From assembly GCA_026874595.1 (NCBI GenBank), contig CM049314.1, positions 39,924,045 through 39,988,044 of the forward strand: DNA of 64,000 bases. Reading direction: 5' to 3'. How positions within the stretch are numbered: position 1 is the stretch's first letter; the number at the start of each line of letters is the position of its first letter. Under the pieces are notes generated by a model. It saw nothing but the letters and a program-made list of their open reading frames with translations, had not been told where the DNA came from and did not search any database. This stretch comes from Sipunculus nudus (taxonomy: Eukaryota; Annelida; Sipuncula; Golfingiida; Sipunculidae). This document shows, piece by piece, positions 1 to 12,422 of the stretch. Position numbers and translations under genes: made by a program.

Positions 1-470
1 AGTACATTTAAAAAATAATAAAAAAAACACTGTTTTTCAGTAAAAGCCTGTTGTTACACTTCAAGAGTGCATTATATTAAAACCACTAATGTTTTGTTTA
101 CCTGATGTTTACCTCGTCAAAACATCAGGAAATATATTTTCTCACTTAAAATGGTAATTTTTAAAGGTAGAAACTTTAGAAAAAATAATCTTTATTTAAT
201 CAAACTTTTTTTTTGTATGCCAGAAATTAGATCACAATTTCGTAACTTTGTTTTTCAAGTTATTAGCATAAACGTAAAATCAATACCTTAAATTTTGCCT
301 AACTTTGACCATGGCACATTTTGTATTTCCTGTAAGCACTGATCATTTAATTTTCACATCATAAACAAATTAGTATTTACTCTTCTGAATCTGAAATATG
401 CAAGGAATAAGTAAAAAACAATAGCTATTTTCAAGATTTCAGACACCATATCATGTACAGTGACAACCAG
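1..470. other. AT-rich intergenic, no gene seen
   Basis: AT-rich sequence with no open reading frame of note, no splice-bounded exon and no repeat that I can pair elsewhere in the window. It ends at the first TIR element. Confidence 0.6.
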
Positions 471-760
471 GGCCTATGTGATCGAAACTTTCGCAAATTG
501 CCGATTGCGAGGGGATTTGCGGAAGGTTTGCGAAGGCTTCGTGTGCTGAAAACCTCTCGCACGTCTCTCGCAATTTTGCGATTTATCAGCTGTTGCGAAC
601 ACTCGTAACCCGCGTTTTATTGACTTTCGGATTACGCCTGTGTCATACAAAGCAGACAGGATATGTTCAAAAGTGGAAAATGATTGTTTGATTTACGTCT
701 CGACGGATCTTCATGTACAGGTTTTCTCGTAAAAAGTCCGAATCTGCCTTATATGCCATC

Positions 761-811
<51 letters not shown>

Positions 812-2737
812 TGTTTATAGGCCCAAGGGTTAAGGTTTCACTGTATATTTGAAAGAAGATGAAGGTAACAAAATTGATATGTAATTATTTAAGACTGGAT
901 TTCAGGGATCAAAGCAAGGGGGCTAGGAAAATCCAGAAATCATACGTGAGCGCTAAGCTGCGACTTTAGAACTAATCCCTGACTTAGAACTAAACTTACA
1001 TATCATGATTATTTTCTTAAAGGATATGAGGGAGGGAAGAAGGAGGGACGTTGAACCTCTTCCTGCGTTTTCCAACGCCGATCCAACGTATCCCTAATTT
1101 GCATATTTAATAACATTTATTATGTGAACGCCTGGTATCCGCAAAGGATACTTAAACTTGTTTATTTTCACTTTAATAACTGTCATAATCATCATGCCTC
1201 ATCGAGAGAAATTCACTTTTTCATGTGGTATTTACTCTGTATGATATTAAGCTATCCTCTCAACACGATTTATATGCGCAAATGCTTCAATAGATTGTTT
1301 GAATGTGCATCTTGTTATTGTTATAATAATAATAAAACATTTTAACATATGCATATGTTCTGATTGTTGAGAATTCCGTAAAATCTTATATATACTTACA
1401 GTGATAATGAGAAAATAGATGTTCAAAAGCAGGAAAATTTCCAATTTATTTTTATCATATGATTATTTTAAATATAGTAAAAATCATATTAATTAAGAAT
1501 TTGTAAGAATTAACATTCATAATTCGCATTAATGTGAACCTGTAAAGATTCATGTCATACAAATTTTATAATTTACTAAGTTAAGTACTTTTCTAATTTT
1601 TCACAAATCTCAACCTATCGGAAGTTTATTATAGACATGTCTGCCATAGAATATGTCATAGACATTCAACCTTAAACAAGTGCCAAAGTTAAACTTGAAA
1701 CATATTTTTGTTACCTCACCATTCTTGTCTTTTGATCGTAATTTTTTTTTTAAGTTTTTGTGAATTCCTCTATAGAATCAAATTGTCAATGGAACATTTT
1801 AATTTTGTACTATTACTGTCAATTATATATTCAAATTCTCCAATAAATCATCCAGGGAACCACCGATAGAACCGATAGCACCGATAAAAACATAAGAGAT
1901 TAATTAATCAGCTATTTCATCTCAAGGGATTTTGTTAATATATAATATAATAATGTAAATAATATAAAATTTATGTATTATATGTATTATTTTATAAACC
2001 TATATACATTTATTGACGTCGTTGAAATGGAAACTCAGTTCTGAGACTTCAGATTACTGAATTTCCTTTTAAAATTTGAACAATTTATTTCTAAGCAGTA
2101 AATAAAAGATATTTTTAAAGAAATGTGCATTTTTTACTTAATATGTAATCTCTATTTAGACATTCATAAGTGTGATTCCTTAAAGGATGCCGATTTTGTA
2201 AGAGAAGGAATATATACGTGACAAAAAAGTGTTTAGCCATATTAAATTTGTAATATATTGAGTTATATATGTTATGAAAATTTAATGAAATAGAAACATA
2301 TAATGTGAAAAACATATTTATATATTTATATATATATATATATATATATTATGATTATATATTTTAATTATTTTTAACATTTTTAATAAATAATCATTCT
2401 AACATATATATATATATATATATTATATATGAATATTAATGTTTATATATACACATGGGATTATTTGAAAAAGAGTATACTGATAGTAACCATTTAGGCT
2501 CGTGCTGGCAATAAAACATGAAGCATTCAAATGTATCGGCTCTATTCCGTGCATGAACAGGGCCAAAAGAGGCTGTGAGGGCCGCTGAGAGAGTTTTTGA
2601 AATTCGCAAATTTACGGGAGCCTGTCCCTTACAGTGAGTTTGCGAAAGTTTTAATCACATTTAAAATCAGACTGCGAGAGGTTTGCGAAAGGTTTTTGCT
2701 CGCAAATACCCTTGCGAGACCTTTGATCACATAGGCC
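471..2737. mobile_element. TIR element, about 2.27 kb, CAG target duplication
   Basis: The left end begins GGCCTATGTGATC (471-483) and the right end finishes with its exact reverse complement (2725-2737). Both are flanked by CAG (468-470 and 2738-2740), consistent with a 3-bp target duplication. Inside each end are several imperfect copies of TTTGCGAAAGG / CTCGCAA words (about 490-600 and 2600-2720), like subterminal repeats. The interior is AT-rich, holds three (AT)n tracts and has no recognisable transposase, so it is probably non-autonomous. The superfamily is not clear: 3-bp duplications occur in PIF/Harbinger and CACTA elements, but CAG is not the TWA favoured by Harbinger. Confidence 0.65.
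765..808. repeat. (AT)n microsatellite
   Basis: Uninterrupted AT dinucleotide tract of about 44 bp inside the 471-2737 element. Shorter tracts lie at about 2327-2350 and 2402-2422. Confidence 0.95.
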
Positions 2738-2780
2738 CAGAGCGCTAACTCAGCCACCTGTGAACATCTTTAGTCCACGC

Positions 2781-3736
2781 TGTAACTCCCCATTTGACAA
2801 ACGAGATCACACGCAGATGTCTTTACAGTAGCTTTATTCCTCAGGCAATACTTGCTTCTACGTGAAAACTGAAACAAACAAATATAATTGTAAGATCTCT
2901 ACTTCTTTCCCATGAATAGACATGGTTTATGTAAGTAACTGTATGCACTATAACCAAATGACCTATATAGCACTTTGAGTTTGAAATATAAAGAAACTAC
3001 TTATTAATTATCTTTACTGGCTAAAGCATTTTGCAAAATTAAATGATATATTCAAAGGAAATAAAACTGATACGTCAATATATATATAAGTATATATGCT
3101 TGTATATGTCGACAAATACGATACATGCAACAACATACATGTGTAATTGGTAATTATATCACTAAATCAAGTAAATGTATCTAGTAAACTATGTTATATA
3201 TTCATTACATGGTTTCTATATGACCCGCGTCTGTTGGTACACATTAAAAACTGATAATTTGTGTTAAGCCTGTGATAAACACCTACATATTTACCAACAA
3301 TATTAACTTAAGAGAAAAGTCTAAGCAAACATCTGAGAATATTTATCCGGCAAAATTGAATCCCATAGCTATTTAATAACATGGTGTTTTCATTTCACAG
3401 AAATAATATACCAGTTATAAGACTACAGAGTTATAAGACTTATACCAGTTATAAGACTACAGAGACATTAATGAAGAAAGATAAAATAATTTCCACAACA
3501 AATTTTTACTCCTTAAGTTCAGGAAGACATTCAGATGTGGCTGTAGGCTGAAACACATAGCACAGCTATATCCTCCACGTCAGCATGTGTTTGTATGCTA
3601 CACTGACCTAGTACAAATACCGACAGGTTCATATCTGGTCTAGATTCACTACAATATATATAATACTTGTAATACATGGAGCATGTAAAAATGTTGGTGA
3701 TAACTGGAACACCAGCTAGCTGACTCAGTCGTTACA
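2781..3736 (-). repeat. BEL/Pao 3' LTR (left copy)
   Basis: It matches 8607-9807 over most of its length and has TG...CA ends. It is about 245 bp shorter than the right LTR because the segment corresponding to about 9497-9752 is absent. It carries a local duplication around 3412-3462 (a repeated TTATAAGACTACAGAG word) that the right copy lacks. Confidence 0.93.
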
Positions 3737-3750
3737 CTCCCACCAATCAC
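3737..3750 (-). promoter_or_regulatory. Polypurine tract of the BEL/Pao element
   Basis: On the minus strand the bases just before the 3' LTR read GGTGGGAG, a purine run in the position expected for plus-strand priming. Confidence 0.55.
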
Positions 3751-3898
3751 ATTTTATCATTTACAAAAAATGTATATATATAAATGTGATTCAAACTAAC
3801 AACCACACATCAAAAGGTTTCACAAAAATAGAAATATCTCTTATCATTGCAAGATTCTACTCCTGCAAATGTCTATACCGAGTCCAGCACTACAAAGT

Positions 3899-4221
3899 TC
3901 ACAACAAGGAAAGAACGATAGTTAATCCTCTAACAGAAGAACTAATTTCTGGACAGGTCCTTCCAGGAATGTTGGCTGACCAATTCTTTTTCCCCTTTTT
4001 ATCCAACTTTGCAGGTAACAACACTTTAACCTTCCTCACAAGACCGTCATCACTAACCATCGTTTCCACGATTCTAGCTTTTGGCCATTTATTCCTAGCT
4101 ACTTCGTCCTCTTTCAGAATAACAACATCGCCGTTCTTCAGATTTTGTCGCTCCTTGTGCCATTCGAAGCTGAATGTTACTAAGATACTCTTTACGCCAC
4201 CTTGACCAGAACTATTCACAC
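3899..4221 (-). pseudogene. BEL/Pao polyprotein C-terminus (DUF5641-like), frameshifted
   Basis: About 105 codons including W-H-K-E-R-Q, L-K-N-G-D-V-V-I-L-K-E-D and R-N-K-W-P-K-A-R-I-V-E, which are hallmarks of the domain at the C-terminus of BEL/Pao integrases (Pfam DUF5641). It lies directly after the integrase block but in another frame: the upstream block stops at 4212, so a frameshift occurred at about 4205-4225. The reading begins inside a continuous domain, so its apparent start codon is not a real start. Confidence 0.85.
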
Positions 4222-4691
4222 AGATACTGTACCTTTCGCCATCGTTTCTTCAGATACAGGTCCTGCCTTACAAAGTTCCCAGGTAAGGGATACGCTGACT
4301 TAGATTTCATAGTCAGTATGTGATTAGGCGTTATTGGTTCCAGCGACAATGGATCATTAATTGTATCTGTGGTGAGCGGACGGCTATTTATGATCGCCAT
4401 GACCTCGTACAAAACTGTTCTCAGTGTTGATGTATCAATGCGACCAGATGCCTCATGCAGTAATGTCGTTAGAATACTTCTCACAGATCTGATCTGGCGT
4501 TCCCAAATACCTCCAAAGTGACTGGCATGCGGGGGGTTTAAATTGAACACACACTGATGGTCTGTCTTATACTCTTGAATTCTCTCACTGTCTAATTCCT
4601 TCAATGATTCCTTGAGTTCATTTGCTGCCCCCACGAAATTTGAACCCTGGTCAGAATGAAGTGTTGATACAGATCCTCGAAGAGCCACAAA
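4222..4691 (-). pseudogene. BEL/Pao integrase, distal half
   Basis: It continues the frame of 4692-7433 after a single in-frame TGA at 4694-4692. It holds the second catalytic Asp of the integrase core (L-H-S-D-Q-G-S-N-F) and the catalytic Glu region (F-G-G-I-W-E-R-Q-I). The initiator proposed by simple ORF calling is a GTG inside the domain and is not a real start. The TGA sits where an arginine codon is likely, consistent with a CGA to TGA change. The block ends at the frameshift near 4212. Confidence 0.87.
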
Positions 4692-4694
4692 TCA

Positions 4695-7433
4695 TCTTAA
4701 TCCATTGATGAAGCAGTCCATTGACATATCATCAAGAACTTCCAAGTGCACAGCTCTTGAGCACTTGCACGTAAATATCAACCCGTACCGCTTACAAGTC
4801 TTTCTTCCTTCTTTGACCATAATTGGGCCAAAGCAATCCATACCTGTATGCGTGAATGGAGATGTAGCCTCAATCCTTTCATTAGGTAGGTCTGCCATAC
4901 GCTTGCTCTCTAAAGGTCGTCTCTTTTTGCGGCATTCAACACATCTGAATATAAAACTTGAAACAGTCCTTGCGCCGCCCAACACCCAATACCCATTTGT
5001 TTTCAGTGTGTTCAACGTGAAGCCTTTCCCACAGTGTTTGGTCTGCTCATGGTAGTGTCGAAGTATCAAATTTGTGATGTGACAATTCTTGGGCAATAAC
5101 ACAGGGTGTCTCACACTGAAGGGCGAGTTCCCTTTCCTAAACCTGCCACCGACTCGTATCACGCCATCAATTATGACTGGGTCTAAATTGTATAGCGGGT
5201 TCCCTTTTGGAAGACTGGAGTGGGCCAACATTTGAAATTCCTTATGAAAGACTTCCTGCTGAAGAAGCTTGATGACCAGAATTTCTGCTTTCTCTCGTTC
5301 TCCCACAGAACTCAGACTCGAGTCCTTGACTCCACTGGCTCGACGTATCAGCCGTGCGACTATTTTGCGGACTTGGGTCCAACTGGAAAATCTGTCGAGC
5401 TTGACTAAGAGAGAACCTTGAATTTTGGATTCATTTGTCGCCAACGTACGCGACCTGACTTCAGGATCACCTAAATCTATCTCTATCACAGGTTCATCAA
5501 AGTGTCTGACCTCAGACTCCCACAAAAAAGCAGGTCCCTTGAACCAACACGACTGTTCGAGTTCAGAAATGGTGTGCCCTCTCGATGCAATATCCACAGG
5601 GTTTAATTCCGAAGGGACGAAATGCCACTGCTCAAACCTGGTTAAATTTCGTATGATTTCTACCCTATTGGCGACGAATGTATGAAACTTTCGGCTTTCG
5701 TTCTTGATATACCCAAGGACCACCCTTGAATCCGACCAGAAATATTCTGCAGCCTCTGGGTACTGAAGCTCTTCTTTCAGCATTACACTTATCTTTGCGT
5801 CAACTCTTGCTGCTGTGAGCTCTAGCCTAGGTATTGTAACCACCTTTGTGGGAGCGACACGAGCCTTTCCAAACACAAGGGAGCAATGGACACCCTGACT
5901 GGTTACATATCGTAGGTATGTGCAAGTGCCATATCCAATAGCACTAGCGTCAGCAAAATGATGCAGTTCTACAGCAGTAACATCAGCTGAACCTGGGTAG
6001 AAACACCTCGGAATTCTGATGCTGTTCAGTGATTGTAGGTCTGACAGCCACATATACCACTGTGGTTGTAGATCAGCTGGTAAAAGATCATCCCACCCAA
6101 CATTTCTTCTACACATTTCCTGAAGTGTCCTTTTCCCTAGTAGCACAAACGGAGCAACAAACCCGAGTGGGTCGTATAGTGACACAACAACAGAAAGTAT
6201 ACCGCGTCTACCAGAAGGAACACTCTGGGGTGAAACTGTGAACATAAAAGTATCTGTGGATAGGCACCACTGGATACCCAGTGCTCCTTCCATGGGCACA
6301 TCCTCAAAATCCAGACTTTTGACTGTAGCTCGTTCAGATGGGGCGATACTTGCCATGAGCTCTTGCGAATTTGAAACAAATTTGTGCAAATGTATGCCTC
6401 CTCTCTTACACAACTCTTGGGCATCCTGAACTAATTTGACACCTTCTCCGACAGTAGGTACACTAGTGAGACCATCGTCGACATAAAAATTGTTCTTAAT
6501 GAACCTTGCTGCTTGAGGGTACTCGCTCTCATACTTTGCCGCTATGAACTTCAGTCCATAAATCGCACATGCAGGACTTGACGCAGCGCCAAACAAATGT
6601 ACCGTCATTCGATATTCTCGTGGTTGAGTAGTTGTATCTCCATTCTCCCACCATAGAAGCCTTAACAGGTCTCGGTCATCCGTATGTACATAAAACTGGT
6701 GAAACATCCTTTCAATATCTCCGATAATTGAGTGGTCGAAGTCTTTGCAAAATATGCAAGATATCCTTGGTTTTTCATACAGTTGGGATTTTGGAAACTG
6801 CTGTGATGGTTGATTTTGATTCGAAACTGTGGATGATGACATCTTACTCTCAACTATATTTGATGCCAGAGTTTGTCTTTTCATCACCTTTTCCTTAGCC
6901 TCTGGTTTTGAGAGATAGGGTGAGCAGATGGGATTACACGCGACTCTTGCTTCTGTTTTCAAAAAGTCCACAAACGTTTGAAAAGCAGGGTACAATTTAT
7001 GTTTGGTTAGATGATCAACAACGACCCTGTTCCATCTTTCAACTATCCACTGTGGGAGTTTTTCTAGCATTTTTCTGTTCTCCTCACAGTCGTTTAAGAT
7101 GTCCAGGCCTCGAACATGAGGCATTGCACCAGCAGTTGCACTCAGAAAATCGACGAAGTCTCTTAAAGCAAAAACATCTCTTGGTGCTATCTTTGGCAAC
7201 CTTGCAATTCGGTCACGGAAGGCTTGTTTGATTATAAAAGGATCTCCATAACGCTCACTCAGCACTCTCCATGCCTCAACGTAGGCCTGGTCAGTGTCCC
7301 GATAAAAATATCCTTCTACTGCCTTCTTAGCTGGACCTGATACATACTCTTTCAAGTAGTATAGTTTCTCACTTGCAGAGAGGCCCTTAATTGTTATCCA
7401 CAAGTGCGGAAAATGACATTTTCCACTCCACAA
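4695..7433 (-). pseudogene. BEL/Pao gag-pol fusion: gag C-terminus, partial RT, RNase H-like, integrase N-half
   Basis: A 913-codon open frame. Residues about 1-235 resemble BEL/Pao gag (DUF1759-like, e.g. L-K-E-Y-V-S-G-P-A) and end in a broken zinc knuckle (C-I-F-C-K-D-F-D-H-S). At about residue 236 (near 6725) this joins directly to RT motif A (G-D-I-E-R-M-F-H-Q-F). RT motif C is present (Y-V-D-D, about residue 317). A Pao peptidase A17/RNase H-like region (D-P-L-G-F-V-A-P; F-A-D-A-S) and an integrase H2C2 zinc domain with the first core Asp (H-T-G-M-D-C-F-G-P) follow. The aspartic protease region and the N-terminal part of RT are missing, so the frame is an internal-deletion product. It ends in TGA at 4692-4694, in the middle of the integrase. 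Confidence 0.9.
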
Positions 7434-8422
7434 ATTTCAATGGATCTCCAGAAAATATGGAAGGTTTTGGCGGCGGTAGCCGATTTGCCATGAGAGAATG
7501 GCTCAATAACTGAGCCAATTTGCTAATGTCATCTTGAGAACTCTTTGCCTCATATTTACATCACCATCATCATGCTCAGATGTTTCTATTGTGTTGAAAG
7601 CAACAGGTTCAAAGCTTGGAGCCAAAGGATCCAACACTATATGTGCACTGTGTATATCCATATCTGATATCTGGGACTCATTGTAGACATCTTGTAAGAT
7701 TTTAGACTTTGCTTCTGCAACCTTTACATCAGAGTTCACTTGTATGGCTTCTAATTTCATTTTTTCTTCTTCCATTTGTAACTTGAGTTGCAGAATCTTT
7801 GTCTTTTGTGCCTGTTCCGCTTGCAGAGCCTTCGCTTTCTCTTTTTCTTCTCTGCTAACTCAGCGTCTGCCTTTGCCTTCATTGAAGATATTGAAGACTT
7901 TCCTGTAATGTTTGTTGACAACTCACCAAACAGTGAAGGGTGTGCATGCTTCATTCCCCGAGTTTGTTGACGCATCTGAGCAATATCAAACTTATCAGGG
8001 TGCTGCAAACGCCTATCCTGAAGTAATTCTTTCAGTTCTCCAGAGATTGCACCCCAATTGTCTACTTGCATTAACTGGTCTCTAGATGGTGCACCACGTT
8101 TTCGTAAATCTTCATATACATGAAGAACCTCTTCTGAGCATTTGACTTAGTCGACATTTAGCTCATTCAGCTCATCTAATGATTGTGGCTTCCGCAAACT
8201 TTTGCGACTTTTTTATGCACATTGTCGCCCCCTTTCGTAAGCATAATTTAATTTGCTTGCCATCCTTGCAACATCATCATCGAGATTCTGCTGGGCCTTC
8301 TCGGTCAACTTTCTATCACGAGCACTGCGACGTACTTCAGAATCAGGAATTGCTGAGGTTTGTTTCTTCGACTTATTTTCATCTTCTTTCGACTGATCAG
8401 ACATATCCTTTGATTCTGACAT
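7434..8422 (-). pseudogene. BEL/Pao gag N-terminal region, frameshifted
   Basis: Three open blocks share a gag-like character. 8422-8213 starts with ATG (M-S-E-S-K-D-M-S-D) and is rich in charged residues. 8071-7757 contains L-K-E-L-L-Q-D-R-R and a run of Lys/Arg/Glu. 7775-7503 is a charged, coiled-coil-like stretch (M-E-E-E-K-M-K-L-E-A) leading towards the polyprotein. The first two blocks are in one frame, separated by stops; the third shares the frame of the 913-codon ORF. At least two frame changes are therefore needed to read through. It is a degraded gag; the true start is probably the ATG at 8422, about 185 nt inside the 5' LTR boundary. Confidence 0.75.
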
Positions 8423-8606
8423 AACTATATGCCACTGGTACTGATAGAGTCTTTCTTAGTTGACACTTTAACTTGACATACGACCACTGCTACTAAATGT
8501 GCATAGCTGGGTGTAGTACGACTTCGACACTAAACTGCGACAGAACTGATAACATCTGACGTCATGTAGTACAGATGAAAAGCTTCTCAAGGTCGCATGT
8601 TTTCAC

Positions 8607-8902
8607 TGTAACTCCCCATTTGACAAACGAGATCACACGCAGATGTCTTTACAGTAGCTTTATTCCTCAGGCAATACTTGCCTACTACGTGAAAACTGAA
8701 ACAAACAAATATAATTGTAAGATCTCTAATTCTTTCCCTTGAATAGACTTGGTTTATGTAAGTAACTGTATGCACTATAACCAAATGACCTATATAGCAC
8801 TTTGAGTTTGAAATATAAAGAAACTACTTATTAATTATCTTTACTGGCTAAAGCATTTTGCAAAATTAAATGACATATTCAAAGGAAATAAAACTGATAC
8901 CT

Positions 8903-8946
<44 letters not shown>

Positions 8947-9807
8947 ATATGCTTGTATGTCGGAAAATACGATACATGCAACAACATACATGTGTAATTG
9001 GTAATTATATCACTAAATCAAGTAAATGTATCTAGTAAACTATGTTATAGATTCATTACATGGTTTCTATATGACCCGCGTCTGTTGGTACACATTAAAA
9101 ACTGATAATTTGTGTTAAGCCAGTGATAAACACCTACATATTTACCAACAATATTAACTTAAGAGAAAAGTCTAAGCAAACATCTGAGAATATTTATCCG
9201 GCAAAATTGAATCCCATAGCTATTTAACAACAGGGTGTTTTCATTTCACAGAAATAACAATCCTTAATCCAGTTATAACACTACAGAGACATTAATGAAG
9301 AAAGATAAAATAATTTCCACAACAAATTTTTACTCCTTAAGTTCAGGAAGAGATTCAGATGTGGCTGAAGGCTGAAACACATAGCACAGCTATATCCTCC
9401 ACGTCAGCATGTGATTGTATGCCACACTGACCTAAATACCGACAGGTTCATTTCTGGTCTAGATTCACTACAATATATATAATACTTGTAATACATGGAA
9501 ATAACTACAAAAATAACAAATCAAATACATGAAAATAACTACAGAAATAAAATAAACTTACCATGTACGCCGATGTCAAATAATAGGGGGTTAAATGCAA
9601 ATACTTCGAGTTTGACGACAAATGCGGCACAAACGTGGCAATGTAACGACTGCTTTGCTTCCCAGCTGTGCTTAAAACAATGGAAACAAAAAAGGGACAG
9701 CCCTCCTGTGTATATGCTGAACATCGACCTATAAAAGGGGCAGGGTGACAACCATGTAAAAATGTTGGTGATAACTGGAACACCAGCTAGCTGACTCAGT
9801 CGTTACA
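8607..9807 (-). repeat. BEL/Pao 5' LTR (right copy)
   Basis: 1201 bp with TG...CA ends, matching 2781-3736. Differences from the left LTR include an expanded (AT)n tract at 8905-8938 (much shorter in the left copy) and about 255 bp at 9497-9752 with no counterpart on the left. Confidence 0.93.
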
Positions 9808-9812
9808 CACGC

Positions 9813-10171
9813 AGCTATCTCTCTTCGCTTCGCAGAGCAGGACTTCCCCTCCCGTCCCCACCCTTCTGCATGTAGAGGATGAATAAACAAGATGAATGTT
9901 ATTATTTTATAAATTTAATAAATTTTCTTGACTTTTGCTACGTACTGGAGTGTCCCTTTGTTAAAAGGGGTTACAATGAGTGCACAATTAATTACCAGTG
10001 TTAGTTCTAGCTGTAAAAGTGAGGATGTGCATTTTGAGAGGACCTCCATGCTCCTGTTTGCTTTCTTTTTTAACATGTAGGCAATTCGGTATAAAGTTAT
10101 AGTTGAGATAATATTTAGCAAACTGATGTTACTTGTCCCTAATCCTACCGACAGTGTATATACCTATAGTG
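9813..10171. other. Intergenic, nothing recognised
   Basis: No ORF, repeat or splice-bounded exon that I can support. Confidence 0.5.
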
Positions 10172-11584
10172 GTTTTTAGCTCAGCTGACTGAAAGTCATC
10201 TGAGCTATAGCGATCAATCTTCGTCCGTCGTCCGTCCGGTCGTCCGTCCATTAACAGGGCACTAATCGTAACCGCTGAAACTGGAATCATCTAACTTGAC
10301 ATCTAGGGAGATCCATAAAAAATCTCCTTGAAAACCTTAAATTAAGTCTCTGTTACCCATCCGAGCTATGGGTTTCATAAGTACCCCCCAGAATAATAAA
10401 AATTAGATACAAAAGCTGAAGTATCTGAATAACTACTGCATTGATCACCATGATTGTTTGCATGAATATTGATCATGGAGTGTTCCATCAGTTCCTGTAA
10501 TCTGGTGGCGCCACCTGTATTTTTCCTATTCTTACGATTTTTTTTCACTGTTTTTGAGATCTTCAAAGAAGCTGTTATCTGTTAACAGGGCACAAATCAT
10601 CACCGTTGGACCTGGGATCTTCTCTCTTTACCTCAAGGGAGGTCCATGTAAAGTCTCTGTGGAAATCTGAAATTAGGTCTCTGTTACCCATATTCTTTGA
10701 GCTATGGGTCTCGCATCTACCCCCCCCCCCCGAAATAATAAAAAATCTGATACAAAAGCTCAATTATCTGAATACCAACTGCATTGATTACCATGATTCT
10801 TTGCATGAATATTGATCATGGGGTGTTCCATCAGTTCCTGTAACCTGGTGGCGCCACCTGTATTTTTTCTAATTTTTACAATTTTTTTTCTCTATTTTTG
10901 AGACTTCAAATTAAGCCTCATCTTGTAACAGGGCACAAATCGTAACCCCTTGACCTAGAATTTTCATACTTGACATCTAGCGGGGTCCATGAAAAGTCTT
11001 CTTGGAAAGCTGAAATTAGGTCTCTGTTTCTTTTATCCTCTGAGCTCTTCGGCTCATAACCCACCCCCCCCCCCCCGATTAATAAAAAATGTGATACAAA
11101 AGCTCCAGCATATGAATAACTTATGCATTGATAGCCATGATTCTTTGGATATATATTGATCATGGAGTGTTCATCAGTTCCAGCAGACTGGTGGCACTAC
11201 CTGATTTTTGTTCAAATTTTACAATTGTTTTCTATTTATGAGACCTTCAAATGAAGTGGTCATCAGTCCAAAAGCCCACTGAAACCCCTGAAAGGACTCT
11301 TCACAGAATTCATGAATTTTCTTGCACTCTGGCAGTCATTATGCTCATTGTTCAACTTTCCTTGAATACAGCTGAGCGTCATGGCATATGGGCCACTAGT
11401 TTCCATGAAGTCACGTCAAAGTATTAGTTTGGCAATCAAATATTTAGTTACTTGATTATCACCAAATAGCAGGATCGTTTACTCTCAGCTTTGCATTCAG
11501 CAAAACATAAAAAATAACAATATAAATAAGTATATGAAATTTTACAAAATTTAGATTAGCGCCGTGGCCCATGGGTCCCTTTTC
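10172..11584 (-). mobile_element. Hairpin-tailed modular repeat, copy 1 (reverse orientation)
   Basis: The tail is at the left: a hairpin TAGCTCAGCTGAC/GTCATCTGAGCTA at 10177-10207 followed by a run of CGTCCGTC words. The head is at the right: GGCCCATGGGTCCC near 11565-11582, matching the heads of the copies at 39060, 45549 and 47449. The body holds three tandem modules of about 335-345 bp (from about 10250, 10590 and 10925). Each contains a TTAACAGGGCACAAATC-like word, a TGTTACCCAT word, a poly-C run with AATAATAAAAA, and GGTGGCGCCACC or a variant. No coding capacity. Confidence 0.75.
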
Positions 11585-11663
11585 TTTATTTATTCAACTT
11601 GCATAACTGATATTTCTAATCAGAATTAAACATAAGTATGCTGTTTCGAATTATTATGAGGTG

Positions 11664-11736
<73 letters not shown>

Positions 11737-12420
11737 TACATTGCCTTTGCCAAATATTTCGGCCCCCTCCCCTCCCTCAATCCTCGGCTACGCCCCTGAA
11801 CATGCAGCATCACAATCAATGTATGATATAGTTGTTTTGACTGTATACAACCTCCGGTTTGTCCTGGTTTCTTATTCAACATACACAGAGAAATACAATA
11901 CTGCTGACACAAATATGAGCTCACCTTTATTGTTAAAAAGGGACCAGTGTTCCGCCCACGAATCATTAGGATAGTCGTGTACTATTGCACTATTATGAGC
12001 TTTGTCAGCTCACTAGTACGGTAAACCCCATTCACGTGACGTCTCGGCTATTCAAAGAGAAAAGCCTCACGGACGCTACATGGGGGACCTGGGTTATGCG
12101 CCGGACGTACACCGCATCACGCACTACGCGGCAAAGAAGTGCTCAAGTATTAGAAAGTTCATTACAAATTCCTGCACACTTGGCTACTGTTTATTTGAAC
12201 GTGAAAATAATTATAAGATAGTATCATTTGGTGAACCGTTCATGTGGTACGTGACATGTCTGGATATGTCTGGATAAAAAAAAAACACGTGACAAATGAG
12301 CGATAATCAGAGGTACTGTGATTTCATGGTTCATCATACGTCCTTTTCAGTGCACTGCTGCGGAGGCGAAGGAAATGAAGAGTTTCGATTTTAAAACATC
12401 AAAATCAACTCATAAACGAA
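11585..12420. other. Intergenic with long (AT)n tract
   Basis: A pure AT tract runs at about 11665-11733. The rest holds only short ORFs, including a 65-codon one at 12080-12277 that I do not recognise. Confidence 0.6.
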
Positions 12421-12422
12421 TG

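Larger units (their letters stand above)
2781..9807 (-). mobile_element. BEL/Pao LTR retrotransposon, degraded
   Basis: Two LTRs beginning TGTAACTCCCC and ending GTTACA bound this element, and the 5-bp sequence CACGC is repeated at 2776-2780 and 9808-9812 as a perfect target duplication. The internal ORFs run on the minus strand, so the 5' LTR is on the right. The internal region encodes a gag remnant, then an RT/RNase H-like/integrase polyprotein of the BEL/Pao type with a C-terminal DUF5641-like piece. Several frameshifts, a stop codon and a large in-frame deletion (see the pseudogene entries) mean it cannot make its full protein set. A purine-rich tract next to the left LTR fits the polypurine tract. 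No convincing primer-binding site was recognised next to the right LTR. Confidence 0.93.

Noticed and set aside
4705-7231. Plus-strand ORFs over the BEL/Pao polyprotein
   Set aside because: Antisense shadows of the minus-strand coding sequence.
8580-8606. Primer-binding site of the BEL/Pao element
   Set aside because: The sequence after the LTR lacks a TGG start and no clear tRNA match could be seen.
11664-11966. ORFs encoding runs of I-Y-I-Y (also at 20143, 23045, 30048, 32459, 37327)
   Set aside because: They are translations of (AT)n microsatellites and have no independent support.
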